Shown here: one piece after another, positions 31,477-44,600 of the stretch | Position numbering within the stretch: position 1 is the first letter of the stretch | How the letters are laid out: the number at the start of each line of letters is the position of its first letter | Assembly: GCA_025617745.1 (NCBI GenBank) | Contig: CM046855.1 | Span: 15,965,880-16,029,879 of the forward strand | Direction: 5' to 3' | Source: Heliocidaris erythrogramma | Lineage: Eukaryota; Echinodermata; Echinoidea; Camarodonta; Echinometridae | DNA: 64,000 nucleotides | The notes under the pieces: generated by a model | Database searches by the model: none | What the model was told of the DNA's origin: nothing | Seen by the model: only the letters and a program-made list of their open reading frames with translations | Position numbers and translations under genes: made by a program

Positions 31477-33556
31477 GGTAGACAGGGGGCACAAGGGGGC
31501 CATGCCCCCCTCCCTATTCAGCCACTAAAAAAAAAGCGAGGGCGAAAAAGCGGGAGAAGTGAGAGAAAAAGGGTTAAAAAGGCGCTCAAGTCGTTACCAT
31601 TCTCTCAAATTTTGCAAAAACGTCAAAGTTTTTGTGCTTCGCGCGGAAAGGAGGAAATAACTCTCCTCTCCCTGCACCAACCCGTGTCACATACAGTGCA
31701 GTATTGCGTCCTAATAACTGAAAAGCAGTCATGGCGTCGAACTATAACTTTCCGCCTAAACAAATTGTTTGCTACATGCCGTTTTCTTTCTCTTAAATTT
31801 GCTAAAACTTCAGAGCTTTCGCGCTTCGCGCGGGAAGGGGGAAACTCCCACTCCCTGCACCAATCCTTGTTACAGTGCAGTATTACGTCCAAAATAACTG
31901 AAAAGCAGGCAGGGCGTCGAACTAACATTCCGCCTAAAAAGGTGCTAAAACGTTAGAGCTTTCGCGCTACGCGCGGGAAGGAGGGAAACTCCTAGCTTCT
32001 TCCTGCACCCACCCCAGTTACATACCGTGCAATATTGCTCCAAATAATTGAAAAGCAGTCATGGCGTCGAACTATAACTTTCCGCCTAAACAAATTGTTT
32101 GCTACATGCCGTTTTCTTTCTCTTAAATTTGCTAAAACGTCAGAGCTTTCGCGCTTTGCGCGGGAAGGGGGAAACTCCCACTCCCTGCACCAATCCTTGT
32201 TACAGTGCAGTATTACGTCCAAAATAACTGAAAAGCAGGCAGGGCGTCGAACTAACATTCCGCCTAAAAAGGTGCTAAAACGTTAGAGCTTTCGCGCTAC
32301 GCGCGGGAAGGAGGGAAACTCCTAGCTTCTTCCTGCACCCACCCCAGTTACATACCGTGCAATATTGCTCCAAATAATTGAAAAGCAGTCTGTTCGTCGA
32401 ACTATAACTTTCCGCCTAAAAGTTTGTTTGCTACAAGCCGTTATCTTTCTCTCAAATTTGCTAAAATGTCAGAGCTTTCGCGCTTCTCGCGGGAAGGGGG
32501 AACCCCCTCCCTGCACCCATCCCTGTTGCAGTGCAGTATTACGCCCAAATAACTGTAAAGCAGTCCTGACCTCGAAATAACTTTTTCCATAAAAAAAGGG
32601 GGTGCTACGAGCAGTTATGTTTCTCTCAAATTTGCTATAAAACGTCAGAGCTTTCGCGCTTCGCACGGGAGGGGGGAAACTTCCCCCTCCCTGCACCCAC
32701 CCCTGGGGAGCACGCACCAATTTCGCACTCTTCGCGTGCTCACAACCGCCCCCTAAAATGACATCCTGGCTGTGCGGTTGGATCCTTCACGTCTGGCCCC
32801 CCACCAGTGGGTGTCGATCCCGGGAGGGGGGCGGTAGGGGTATATATCCCTCCAAAATATGAGGTGAGGGTAATGGCCTGTTAATGCACTAAAAATCTAG
32901 TTTTTGAAGGTTTGAAATGCGAAAATTTTCGAAAGCTCGGTCGCTTTCAGGATCTCGTAATTTCGCGCCCCCAGTAGGCCTATATTGTTCTTAAATAGCT
33001 TAAAGGGTTCAAAATTTGAAAAAATAAAGATGTAATTGCTTTGCCCGATATATCATGAATGTCTCTGCTAAATATTGCGCCCCCGATGTAAGATAAATAA
33101 AGTGTATAAAACAGCATTTGCAAAGGTTCAACTTTTGAAAGAAATCTCAACTTCAGGTACCCTTGCTGAATTTCTCGACTCTTTCTCAAGCCTTTCAGGG
33201 TTTTCGTTAGTTTTGCTCCCGATTGTAGAAGTGAGTGAATAGAAAACCGCTTATGCATAAAATTCAAGCTTCTCTACCGCTCAATTGCAAAATTTCCTGG
33301 GTAAAATGCACAAGAAATTGCGTGTTTTTACGGTTAAAAATTGAAAAATTTGCCACTCGGTCGCTTTGCTCCCTCGCTGACGTAGATAGGTTTAGGCACT
33401 CGGGGTGGGGGGGGGGGGACATCATTTTTTCCCCGGGTGCCATAATCCCTATAGATACGCCACTGGCTGCGCTCCCTTGCCGGTCAACCCCCCCCCGATC
33501 ATGAACACGGATTGACACCCCTGTGGCCCCCCTATTGAAAAGTCCTGGCCACGCCT
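31477..33556. mobile_element. Composite G/C-run-bounded element, copy 2 (opposite orientation)
   Basis: The left end GGGTAGACAGGGGGC and the right end CCTGGCCACGCCTG, inverted CAGGCGTGGCCAGGACTTTT, correspond to the two ends of the 12.66-14.59 kb copy, in reverse order. It carries a six-unit satellite-like array (31.6-32.7 kb) and, at about 32.8-33.47 kb, a related nested element ending AGATACGCCACTG. Open frames across it duplicate each other because the array repeats, and they are not genes. Confidence 0.65.
31600..32705 (+). repeat. Satellite-like array with 331-bp dimeric higher-order repeat
   Basis: The word AAAAGCAG(T/G)C(A/T)GGCGTCGAAC recurs near 31719, 31900, 32051, 32231, 32381 and 32555. 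Spacings are 181, 151, 180, 150 and 174, so 180- and 150-bp monomers alternate. Block 31720-32050 is almost identical to 32051-32381, a recent duplication of a two-monomer unit. Each monomer contains TTTCCGCCTAAA, AAATTTGCTAAAACGTCAGA and a palindromic TTCGCGC..GCGCGGGAA motif. Confidence 0.85.
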
Positions 33557-34030
33557 GTGAGCAAAGCTCAATCTTATTTAATTGTTGAACAGGTGTCTTT
33601 AATCTTGTGAAAAATTCACAGCACAAAAGTAAAACAGTGAATGTTATTAACAGTGGGTAAGTATCTTAAAGAACATTTATTTCAAACTACACAAGATGTA
33701 TGAAATAACTATATAATGGTATATTTAGTTGCAGCACCAAACAATTAAGACATTTGGAGATCTATGCCAGCGTGTCTTATAAAAATCTGTACCAGCAATT
33801 ACATGTAAATGAGTGTTGCATAAACTAGAAATAAAAATTATCATGACAACGGCTTGAATCATCTTGGATTATTTGTGTATTGGTGATTTAGACATATAGA
33901 TCTATAGGGCTTATGCAAGGGTTGGTCTGAAAAAATGACTTGATGTTTTTTGGTCTGAAAATATGACTCCCTAATGTTTCAAATGTTGATGCTTTTTGCA
34001 AAACTTAATTTTAACATTTTGAGATGATAA
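33557..34030. repeat. Local duplicated segment, copy 2
   Basis: A diverged copy of 30911-31340: ATGTTATTAACAGTGGGTAA, GCCAGCGTGTCTTATAAAAA, TCATGACAACGGCTTGAATC and GGTTGGTCTGAAAAAATGAC align in order. At 33641-33657 it keeps the unoccupied TTAA target that carries an insertion in copy 1. Confidence 0.6.
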
Positions 34031-34052
34031 TTTGACGGATGATGTGTATATG

Positions 34053-34270
34053 AGTGTGTGTGTGTGTGTGTGTGAAACCGATGACATCGGTAGTCGGTTG
34101 TCCACAATTGGTGAGGTTTATTCCGTCAATGAAATTTGTGACGCAATTCAATAGTGGAGTCATCGGTTGAAATTCGAACAATAGAAAACAAAGATGTGTG
34201 TGGGGGTGGGAGGGTGAGTGTGGGTGTGTTTTCTTGTCAGGTCACGGGGGGGGGGGGGGGGGGGGGGGGG
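34053..34270 (+). repeat. (GT)n microsatellite and a 25-base poly-G run
   Basis: (TG)n at 34053-34074, GTGTGGG-rich DNA near 34195-34235, and about 25 consecutive G at 34246-34270. The G run could form quadruplexes and is likely length-variable. Confidence 0.9.
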
Positions 34271-35554
34271 TTATTGTGTTTGTGAATCACCACCACAGCA
34301 CGGTGCATCGCCTCGTCGTAACTTGGTGCTCTAAGGATTGAGCTATCAGTATAAGGGAGTATACCCAAAATAATATTTACCACTACAACACTGCCTGTGG
34401 GGTACCAAGTAGCCTCAATACATGTAGCAATGTAATGCAAATTATGCAATTCATCATTGGTGGGGGGAAAAAAGAGAGAAATGCCACTTAATATTATAAC
34501 ATTTCTGAGATGTGATTGAGCTTAAGAGGTAAACATTTCCAGTAGGTCAGTAGCTTTTGATAAGAGGTGACCAAGCCAAGGTTCTTCCAATGTCAAACTT
34601 GGATGACTCACTTGTCCTTGAATGACCCATACCTGACACATGCTATTGGTCGCATGCGTGCAATGTACCCAAAATAATTTAACATGAAAGGAGAAAAGGG
34701 ATTAAAATTCATACCAGGTCGTAGAGGTCAAACCCAAGTCTTGCCCCCTCCCTCTACAAAGCCAAAGTCAGCTGTTTGTACAGAACATGAACAAAGGGGA
34801 CCCTATCAATTGTGGTTACTACAGACTGGGTGGTGCCTTAATTTGTCTCAGGAATATTACCATTCAAGCTATTTTTAAGAGGAATCAATACTATTTTTAA
34901 ACTTCGGAAGTCAGTGCGGTATCTTGAAAGAGGAATTTTGGTGTATAAAAATAATTTTGGTGTGTATGAAAGAATTGTTTGGTTTAGCCTGTTTTTTGTC
35001 TGAATGTTCCTGTAGATTGTGAAAAGATGTGGTTAGGGTACAGGTTTTGGTGTTTTTTCTACTCCTGTGAAAAGCAAGTGGCACTGAATGAAATGAATTT
35101 CAGTAATATGGACCACAACTGTCATTTCCTGTTGTACATTTGAGTGGCCATGATTGTTTATTTCAGTTTTAAAAATGGGACAGTGAATTTGCCCATCAGA
35201 ACAAATTGTTTTTTTTTTAATACCGGCATAGATATAGAGTTTGATCTCATAAATGATAATAATAATGATTCTTCCATTGTTATTGCCTTTCAGTTTGAGC
35301 TGTGATGCACAAGTAATCGCCAGATTTTGAACACAAGAGAAGAAAGAGACAGATCTTTGAAACAACCTCCAATCCCCCACCTTCATCTTATAGCAGCAAA
35401 GAGTCTTCCATTTTGCTCCTACCTTGACAAAGACGGTTAGATCTGCGGGGTTCAAGGGCCACTATTTCTCCAGCGTAGGCCACCATCCAAAGACACTGAT
35501 TCTTAACTGTCGAGGGGTTGAGGGCTGGGAGGCAGGGGTCTCCTATGCCTAGTC
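34271..35554 (+). other. Upstream of the FERM gene start; 5' UTR probably at its right end
   Basis: No open frame here is convincing. The 140-codon minus frame (35033-35455) starts at a TTG and contains a microsatellite run of isoleucines. An in-frame TGA at 35519-35521 precedes the FERM-gene ATG. No TATA or initiator signal is clear, so the true first exon may lie farther upstream. Confidence 0.4.
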
Positions 35555-35698
35555 ATGCCCATCTGGGGAGGGGGCTCCGGGGGCATGGCATCCGGCGTGT
35601 CTGCTATAGGGAGCATTAGAGGACTTCATCATGCTGCTAGTAGCCAAAAGTGTGTTTGTGTCAAGCTATGGGATGGAGAACTACAACTCAATGTGGAG
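35555..35698 (+). CDS. FRMD6-like: FRMD6-like exon 1 (start codon, first F1 strand)
   Basis: Forty-eight codons, phase 0, donor GAG|GTAGGT. The ATG at 35555 is the first after an in-frame TGA 34 bases upstream; a second ATG (residue 11) is possible. The Gly-rich leader is followed by SSQKCVCVKLWDGELQLNVE, which aligns with the VCIFLPNDESLNI strand pair opening the F1 lobe of FRMD6. Confidence 0.85.
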
Positions 35699-38600
35699 GT
35701 AGGTGCTCTATCAATCTTAATCCATCGTAGCATTATTTTGTTGTCATCCAGTTGAGACCAGTGAAAGAAGTACGCTATGGAAGGAGAGCACGATATAATA
35801 TAGCTTTGGAAGGAAAAGCAAATGGTGCTAGAAAAGAGTGAAAATTGTCTCTAGTAAAACTGATCTTTTCTGTAATCATAATCCAAAAAGAAAAATTGAA
35901 CAAACAATATAACATTTTAAAAAAAATTATCTCATGCTCTAGAACTGATTTCCTGATGTAGCTGATGTAGAAAGTAGTAGAATGGCCAGATCGGTTTCAT
36001 TTGTTTTCCTATTTTCTAAAGGAAGATGGTAATGGGTGTTGGGCTACATGTTTGTTCATTCAAACTAAGTTAATCTGAAGAATATTTGGTACTATAGCTC
36101 GTGTTTTGGAACAAGTTCCTGGACATATTAAAATGGCAAAACAAAAACTATCAATCAGATTTTCGTAACATCATAAGGTCCAAACATGTAAGTTACTCTT
36201 GCATGGTATGCATCAAGGTCAAGTTAGAATGACTACAGATCATGAAATAAATGAAGACCAGATGGTACTTTTTGGTGCTAAATCTTGTGAGGCATCCATC
36301 ATCACTACCATGCAGGGAACCAATGGGGTGAAGAATGGTACATGTAACATGTTCACACCAGGGATTTTTCTGTTCACACTAGGTTTCGTTATGGTTCATT
36401 GTTTCCTGTTGTACACATACACTTGAAAATGAAATTTTACATTTCATAAAAGAAGAGATGTGAAACATTACACAGGCCTGTGTATAGCCCTACCTCTTGC
36501 TTGAAGGTATATGTTTTTATTCAAACAAAAAATGCTGAATAGACTTAAGTTAACTCATTGAAAGAAAAGATTGTGTGTAAAAATAGATTACAGTGATATG
36601 AAATATGATTAAAGAATGATTTATAAATAAGTAACAATCACTCCATGAAGATAAATGGTATTGATCTATCAGTTTAATATACTGTAGTACCATTTTCCCC
36701 GCATTAGCATGTATGGTCTACACTCCATCCATAATCAAAGCCCTAGACTAAAAATATATATTTTTGTAAGGCTTCATATGTAATGACAAATCACTTTCCT
36801 AAGAAGGGAGAAAGGCATTTTCACTTTTCTTTCAGGACATATTCCTGTAAACCAGGATAAAGGAATGTCTACTTTCTCTCTACAGTTCCCTCACCAAGGT
36901 ATCAAGATTGGTTGACCCCATCATAAATCCATCTAGATTTCTGGCATGAGGAGCAAATATTTGACCCCCTAATATTGGAAGATTCTCCCTCACATTCCAA
37001 ACTATCCCCTGCAGGGAAAGAAAGGGGGTCCTACCTGTTACTTACTGTACAGGCTAGTTTATAGGCATAGGCCTATTTCTGACATTTATATTGATATTCT
37101 TGACTTTCGTCTTATAAATCAAAGACAAAAAAATTTGTAAGGTTATTTTTTGCTGTAGTGAAAAACCAGAAACTTTTGTAAATTGTAATGATTTGCAATT
37201 TTTGGTGGGTTAGAAACTTTCACAGTTTCATTGTCTGAGCCATCATTTAGTTTGCAGCATGAAGCCCATGAATCTTGAATATGCTTGAAATTATCGAAAG
37301 TAAATTGCTCGCAAAAGATTCTGGTTTTATAATAAATGAAACATACGTTAATTATTGAGTAGGTCATGAAAGGTGAATTGATTTCATGCATGTTCAATTT
37401 ACACAAGCCATGATTATATGTATTTCAATGATGACTACACATGTATCAACTTTGTTTGCACTATTTGCATAGATTTTCCGTTTGCCTTGAAATTTGAATC
37501 ACACGAAATGCAGTTAGTTTTACTTTAGTAAAGACAGATGCTAAATTTACATTCAGGGTTTATAGAAACTTCCTTGATAGATTTTACTTTTGAAATCTTG
37601 GTCAGATTTAATTGTAATCATGAGTGAGGAGATTTGTACCCTTTTCAAACCAAGCACTTACCCGGGTGGAGAACTTGCGCAGGTAAGTGGTTGGTTTGAA
37701 AGGTCAGCGGAGAACTTCCCCGGTGAAATACGTCAGCGATCAATTATCACTTCCGGCCGGTCACGTTATGATTCCATGTCATCGCATCGACTTTCATTAA
37801 CCCCGCGCGAAAACACAAAAACACGCGCCCTGAATCTGACCTGATATCCGGCCAAGTGAACGTGGAATTCATAACCAATGGCAACTTCCCCGGGAAGTGA
37901 GGTCGGTCTGAAAGGTGCTCCTTTCCTTCTCCCTGTAAAGTAAGAAATTCATGCTCGTGAAATCTGAAGCTTTTCATCGGGGAAGTTAAGCGGGGAAACT
38001 GGTTTGAAAGGGGGAATAGGCAATAAACATTTCTAGAATTCGACTTGAACCCTTCCAGCGATTGCATGAATGTTCACCACAAGCTTTCATTTAGAGCTCC
38101 CATGGGGTTTTGAATTGCAAAGCTCAAATTTAAGTAGATTTTCAAAATTGACACTTTGTGATAGAAACTGGTAGTAAATGTTGAACAGAATCATATGTGG
38201 CTGGGGGTACAATTACAAAGAAGAAGAAAAACTGTTGAAAGAAAATTCCTTTATCCATTGACTTCAAGAAGAATCGCAAGTGTCTTTTTTCACAAAGGTG
38301 TTACCAAGCTAATACGATGGTTTTGGAACAGGATTCGATGGGTTGAGAGCTGTGCATGAGACTAATGCAATTGACATTTTATTCAATTGTATTCACCTAG
38401 GCTAGAAAGTAGAGAATTAGGTCAGTGAATTAGCTGATGTAGTATTTGGCATAACATCGTAATAAAACAATTATAATGTTCTGGGATGAGGGGAATAGTG
38501 AAAGCTGTTTCGCTTCAGCTGTAGAATGTACAATTTTCTTCATTAGATTATATAAGTGCATTGAAAGCAAAAGGAAAGATTTGGACAGATTAAAATGAGG

Positions 38601-41600
38601 AATTTAAATGAAAGTCTCACTAAAGTTAGTATGGTATTCTTATAATAATGCGTGGGTTGTGATTTGACATCAAGAAGAGATTACAGTGTAGTTGAAGGAT
38701 AATTTCTTACAAAAGAAAAAGTGGACACAAGTGACAGAACTAAGTCTTTAGAAAGAAGAAAAAAGCAGTGATTTGGTGACTATACGGAGTATCAAGTCAC
38801 TCTGGCATAATTAAAATATTTCATCTTTTATGAAAGGAGAAAGAAGCCATGTGTTCAGTAGGTTTTTGAAAGATATATTGCACTTTTGATATATTGGAAC
38901 AATAGTAGGGGCCCACTTTAACGAGATTGCCAATCAACCATTTATTTCCAATGAAAAGATCATAGCAGTTCACGGCAAATATTAGGGAAAGAAAAATTCA
39001 GATGGAACAAATGGAGCTTGATCCTTATTAGATTGAAAAGAGGAAATAGACATTAGATTCCTGTGTAGAGTATATTTTTTGCTGCGACAAGTACTTCAAT
39101 TTTTCCTGAGGAGTTCTGCATTCTGACCAATTTTCAGCCATTACAGTCTCAGCTGGAATCCCTAGGAATCGTTGAGGATTACAAATTGTAGGCTATACCA
39201 AGTTCATTGGCTGGCTTGAGGTATCAACATGTCATAAATAAAATGAGCGGGTCACTTGTTGCATAGGGGTACAATCTGGATAGTTTGGACAGGTTGTTGT
39301 TGTTGAGAGATATATGTTTGAATAATATTAAATATTTTACTGCTATGTTTTGTAATAGTATGAATTTTCATTTCATGTGAAGTCATATGTTATACAAAAC
39401 ATTTTTCCGATTGATGAATGAAATACACACTTTAGAAAGTCTTGATCTACATGTAGTTTGATGATAATGATGTTCTGCTTTAGGTATATGCCTCAAAGTT
39501 ACAACACATTAAATTTTTTATTTTATTCTCCTCATTCAGTGAGAATATTCAGTCAGTATGGGAAGATATGAGCTTCCATTATTTTTTCGAAGTTGCTACT
39601 TGAGTGATTTAAGTTTCAAGTTCATCACACTCAACTTCAAAAGATTAAGTTTTTGATTGACAAACATCATAAAAAGTAAACCACCCTGCTCTTTTACAAC
39701 TCAAAATTTTATTAACATTGAAATATTCCATGACATTCTTAATGAGCAGAGATACTTCGAGTGAATGTAAATGGATAGTTATCACTGAGATTGACACTTG
39801 AAGTTGACATGTAATGGTAATTACATTTTTTTTCCTTACAGGGAAAGGCCAAAGTGCAAGATTTGTATGACCAAGTGTGCTTTATGCTGTCAATAAAGGA
39901 AGCTCAGCTATTTGGATTGACAATCTTACGAGGTATGTGGAATTTTTACTGCTCTTTCATGTAATTGTCAAACTGATTGACAAAAGACCTTGTACTCTGT
40001 TCAACTGCAGATTAGTGTCTACTCTGAAACATGTTTGAAATATTTGTATTTACATGAGCTACGAAGATGAAATATGAAATTTAAATTTGCAAAGAAAGTT
40101 AGATCAGGGAAATTTCCCTGGTTAGATTGGTTGTTTATTTGCATGTTATGTAGTACATAAGTCGGGTTTTCCTTATTATTTTGATATTGGTAGCATTATA
40201 GTGTGTTACTCAATTTACCTCAGAATTCCAATGTTCAGTTTATCAAGGAAATCTTGTATTCTACACACAAATACAGGTTGTAACTAACATCATATTTTCA
40301 AGGCATTTGAATATGAAATTCAGTGATTTTACATTGCTTGAAAATTATATTAATTAATAATTCATTTTTAGACAAATTTTGTTGTAATATTGAGATATAA
40401 TTGTAACTCCCTTTAAAGTAGAACGTTAATGATTTTAAATATTGGCTTAATACTTATTATTGCATAGATGGCATAAATTAAACAAGGTTATCCAAATTCA
40501 ACGCTTGGAAACATTTGAAGTAATGATTATTATCAATTATAAAACGGTAAAATACAGCCCCCGATATAGCAGCTGAAGAGCTCCTCGAACGCTGCTGAGA
40601 TATGTGACGACACACCCTGGACCAGTCCTGTCTAAGCAGACGATGTCCCATAACATCTTACACATTTTTCAGAGCCTATTTTGTCATCTCCTCTTCACTT
40701 ATTTCTCTTCCTTCACTAGCGTCAGTCTTAATGTTAGTCTGTTGCCTCACTCTTAACTTCGTGTATGGTATTATTTTGATTAAAAATGCAGCGTTAAAAA
40801 AATAAAGGAATCAGTCACTTGTAAACAAAATAAGACGCCATTGTATTTTCAGCTGCTTGCACCGGGCCATGTTCGGCGTTTCGAGAGGGAACGAATACCA
40901 TCCTGCTATTATTCGGAGGGCTTTTCAATTTGAAAGTGGGGTTTATTTCATTGATCATTGACCCTTCTCCTATGTATTTACAATCAAACGGTTTTAGCTA
41001 TCAGAATCAGTTTCACTTTCCCTTTATAATGGTGTGAAATAAGGTCATGTTTAAATACACCAAACTCTTTATAATTTGATAAATAATTGCATTGCAATTA
41101 CGTTCATTCATTATAGGACGTCGTCTGCTAAAGCAGGATCGATCCCGAGTGTGACGACATCAAAACATCGCTATATTTCTGGCGAATCCTCGGATATTCC
41201 AGATGCTGAGAAGAGCTTTTATTTGTGTTGTTTTTATAATCACCAGATACACAGTTGACATAAAACTTATACGATTGCCATCTGTAAGCTTCCCAGTTTC
41301 TAGTGATACATTAATTGCCATATTTGTGATTTTCTTTGAATATCTACTTTAAAAGTGAACTAAAATGAAAATTTAAAACAGAGGAAATTTGGGGATATAG
41401 TATGATACATAGTGGAACAGACATTAATGATTTTCCATTTCATTTAACAAATCATTAGAATTTAAAAAATGAATCCTTGCTATATTGTTAATGAAATATA
41501 TGACCCGTCATCAACCCATCTCATTAATGTTTTGTGTTTGTAAATTTGCAGAAAATGGAGAATATGAATTTCTGGATCTGAAGACCAAGATTTCTAAGTA

Positions 41601-44600
41601 TGCGCCAAAGGGATGGAAGTCTGACTCCAATGATGTACGTAAAGATTGAATAGGTCCCCCCAAATAATCATGTGTTATCGCATGTGCAAGGGAACTCCAT
41701 CAGTACTGAATATATAGCTCTAATTGTATTATCCCCCTCATGCTTCTCTCACACTGCCCACCTGGGCTCTCTTTTGTATCACTTAAAGTGGATGCTCTGT
41801 CACCCTTCTTATCCATTTGTGTCCAGTCCTGTATATTTGTGGGATTTGTAAACAATCTATCACTATAAAGACTTAACTTTGTAAAGGATAAGATGCAGAG
41901 AAAAATGCAAGTAAACAAAGTTTTTGGCTAATAGAATTTTCTTAAGAATCTGAAGATGTAAGTAGATTACTGAAAAAAGGGGGCATGTGTTTTTGTGGAG
42001 GGGAGGGGGAAGGGGGGGGGAGGGGGGTGTCTTACAGATGGGCTATGGAATGCTTTTATTGTTGTGTTGTTGATGCTAAATTTAGTATTCACCTGCTAAA
42101 TGCCCAATAAGTAAATTGAGCCTTAAATCACCTGCATTGAGAAAGAATGAAAAGGAGAGTAATTGCACAAGGTATCGAAAAATGGTGAAGATGGGATTGA
42201 TGCTCAGGAATGCCTTAGGAGGGATTATTTTCATCAGTATTCAACTTAAAATGTAAATGGTACAAAAGGGTATGGGTAAGGAAAGATATTTATGAGAGGG
42301 GGAAGGAGAAAGATAAATAGAAAGTTAACTCATGGAATAGAGGGAAGTGAGCAATTCCAAAACATAAAATACACACATTGTACATGCAAATTATTCAAGA
42401 TGTACCAATGAGATATAAAGAAATTTGCCTGAAACCAAGCTCAAAGCAAAGGAACAGATGTGATAAAATAAGGTACCAGTAATACTATTCAGAAGCCTCC
42501 TCTTTTGAACAGCAACATTTTTATCAGTCAATGTGTAAACATTTCCTCTTGTTTACATTTTAATTTTTATGTCCTGAATGAAGTCTTGAATATTGCTAGT
42601 AGTAATACCAAGGTTTATTGATACTGTTACGTAAAGTGATGTGCCTTCTGAATAGACACTAATATCTAGTGAGCCTATTTCCAAAATGAGCATTTGATAT
42701 TTCTAGGAATTTGGGGTAACCAAATTTCTTTTCACTTGTTTGTCTCCTTCTGAGGATTATGTATTAAGTATGAAGTGCCCATACTTAACAGTCTGCTTAA
42801 TAACCAACAAGCCATAACTAAGACCTGTCAATCAATAGCACATTCCATTATGATGATGTCACAATTCCTTCCCCCCAGCCTTCCCCCAACAATCCCTGTA
42901 TAGTAGCCTAGTATCCAGTCCCACAAATTTTGCTTTAGACCCTCTGATTGATCATTCCATTAAAAATATATATGATGCACCACGCGGTACCCCGGGGTAC
43001 TACGTTGTGTAGCGCCATCTCACGTCCTCTCGAGTACAACCCCAGAGTTATGAATGCAGTGCGTGTACTGTACGTAGTCACAATGCATGTTAACAGTACA
43101 TGCATGGTGTGCATGCGGTACCACTGTAGTGTACTGCTGCTCGCGCGCTAGCTGCTAACAGCCCTCACAAGCAGTGGCTATAGCGTTAGCTCCCACGGCT
43201 TTAGAACTTGATTTTATTTCACTTCTTCCTAAAAAACATCACTTCATCGTTACTGTATTTTAGTTGTCAAACTTTCAAACTTAGACAATGGTGGAAGGTA
43301 ATGGTGGATACGGAAATTTACTGTAAGGGAAAGGACGTAAAAGACGTAAGATTCCAAGGACCGAGAAAGTTGAAAGAGCACGATATCGTGCAATACAGAA
43401 GTTGGGGGACGAGCAGGCCGCTGATCTGTGTACATGGTAGCGGTTTTTAGGAAGGCGAGTAACGGGGGAGACAAGGAGCAGGCTGATGGTGTTATTATGA
43501 CACTGCTGGCCCAATCCCTCTCTCAAATCGAAGAAATAGAAATCAATAATAGAATAATTACTCACAACAACAATGAATTTGAGAAAAATACATGACTTAT
43601 AGGATGTTTTACAAGAACATGGGACACAATTGAATGTTGAAAAAATCACACCAAAATAATTTCCCACTTTTTGGTAACCCAGGGTACAGCCCTAAAAAAA
43701 AATTAAATAATTCAAAAAAATGGCCGATTTTTTTTTGGTACCCCAGGGTACCATTTATGTCATCATATATATATATGTCCGAGCACTAAATTTTATGCAT
43801 TTCCAATCAAGGGGGGTGGGGGGGGGGGAGGAGACAGACATATACTACTACTTAGCAATTTAGTTCTAAAAAGCTCTATAGAACTCTGGAAAATAATAAA
43901 AGAGCTGTGGTAAAACAAAATATCAAACAAAAAATAAGATTTGTTGCAAAGAAATGTTATATTCACAACTTATGATCCTGAAAGAGATTTTCTAAGAAAA
44001 TATTACGTTTAAAATCAATCCAAATTTCTCCAGGTAGTCGTGAGAGGTGATATATTGATCAGAGTAGATCAATTTGTATAGTTATTGGTTATTGTGGCTT
44101 TATAGATTTATAGTATAATATGATTAAATATTCCATTCTGATAGAAAATGCAGTATCACCCGTGACTCCTGGTACTGGTAGTGGTTAAGACGCCGGCTGA
44201 AGGAGGCAGTTGTGCCAAAAAGCTACACTATTAATAGAAAAACACATTCTTCTAGGGACCGTGTATATTATTTTGTTCTGTTCAAATCTTATTTCGTATT
44301 CTAAATTAATGCTCCATTCTGACTTGAATAAGCCATTGCTTTACAGCGTGGAAGAGAGACTACATATACTTGTTCAATGGATCATATAAACAATTGGCTA
44401 CCTGTTATGGCTTTAGAAGCATTCCATAAAAGCATGTTATGTACTCTTCCCCCATAGCCATTCTTTGTCAGCATTGTGATACCTGTATGTGAGTTTGCTT
44501 GTAATTTGCCTCAACACTAACCTTGTTCCATTTTGGATGGCTATTACTGGACTCCACAATGCAGTAATAGTATGGGTAGTTTATTAAGGTATAAAAGAAT

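Noticed and set aside
31612..32720. Several 80-115-codon frames with near-identical proteins on both strands
   Set aside because: They repeat because the 331-bp satellite unit repeats; frames on both strands are equally open.
35033..35455. 140-codon minus-strand frame upstream of the FERM gene
   Set aside because: Starts at a TTG, contains an isoleucine run from an AAT microsatellite, no family resemblance.
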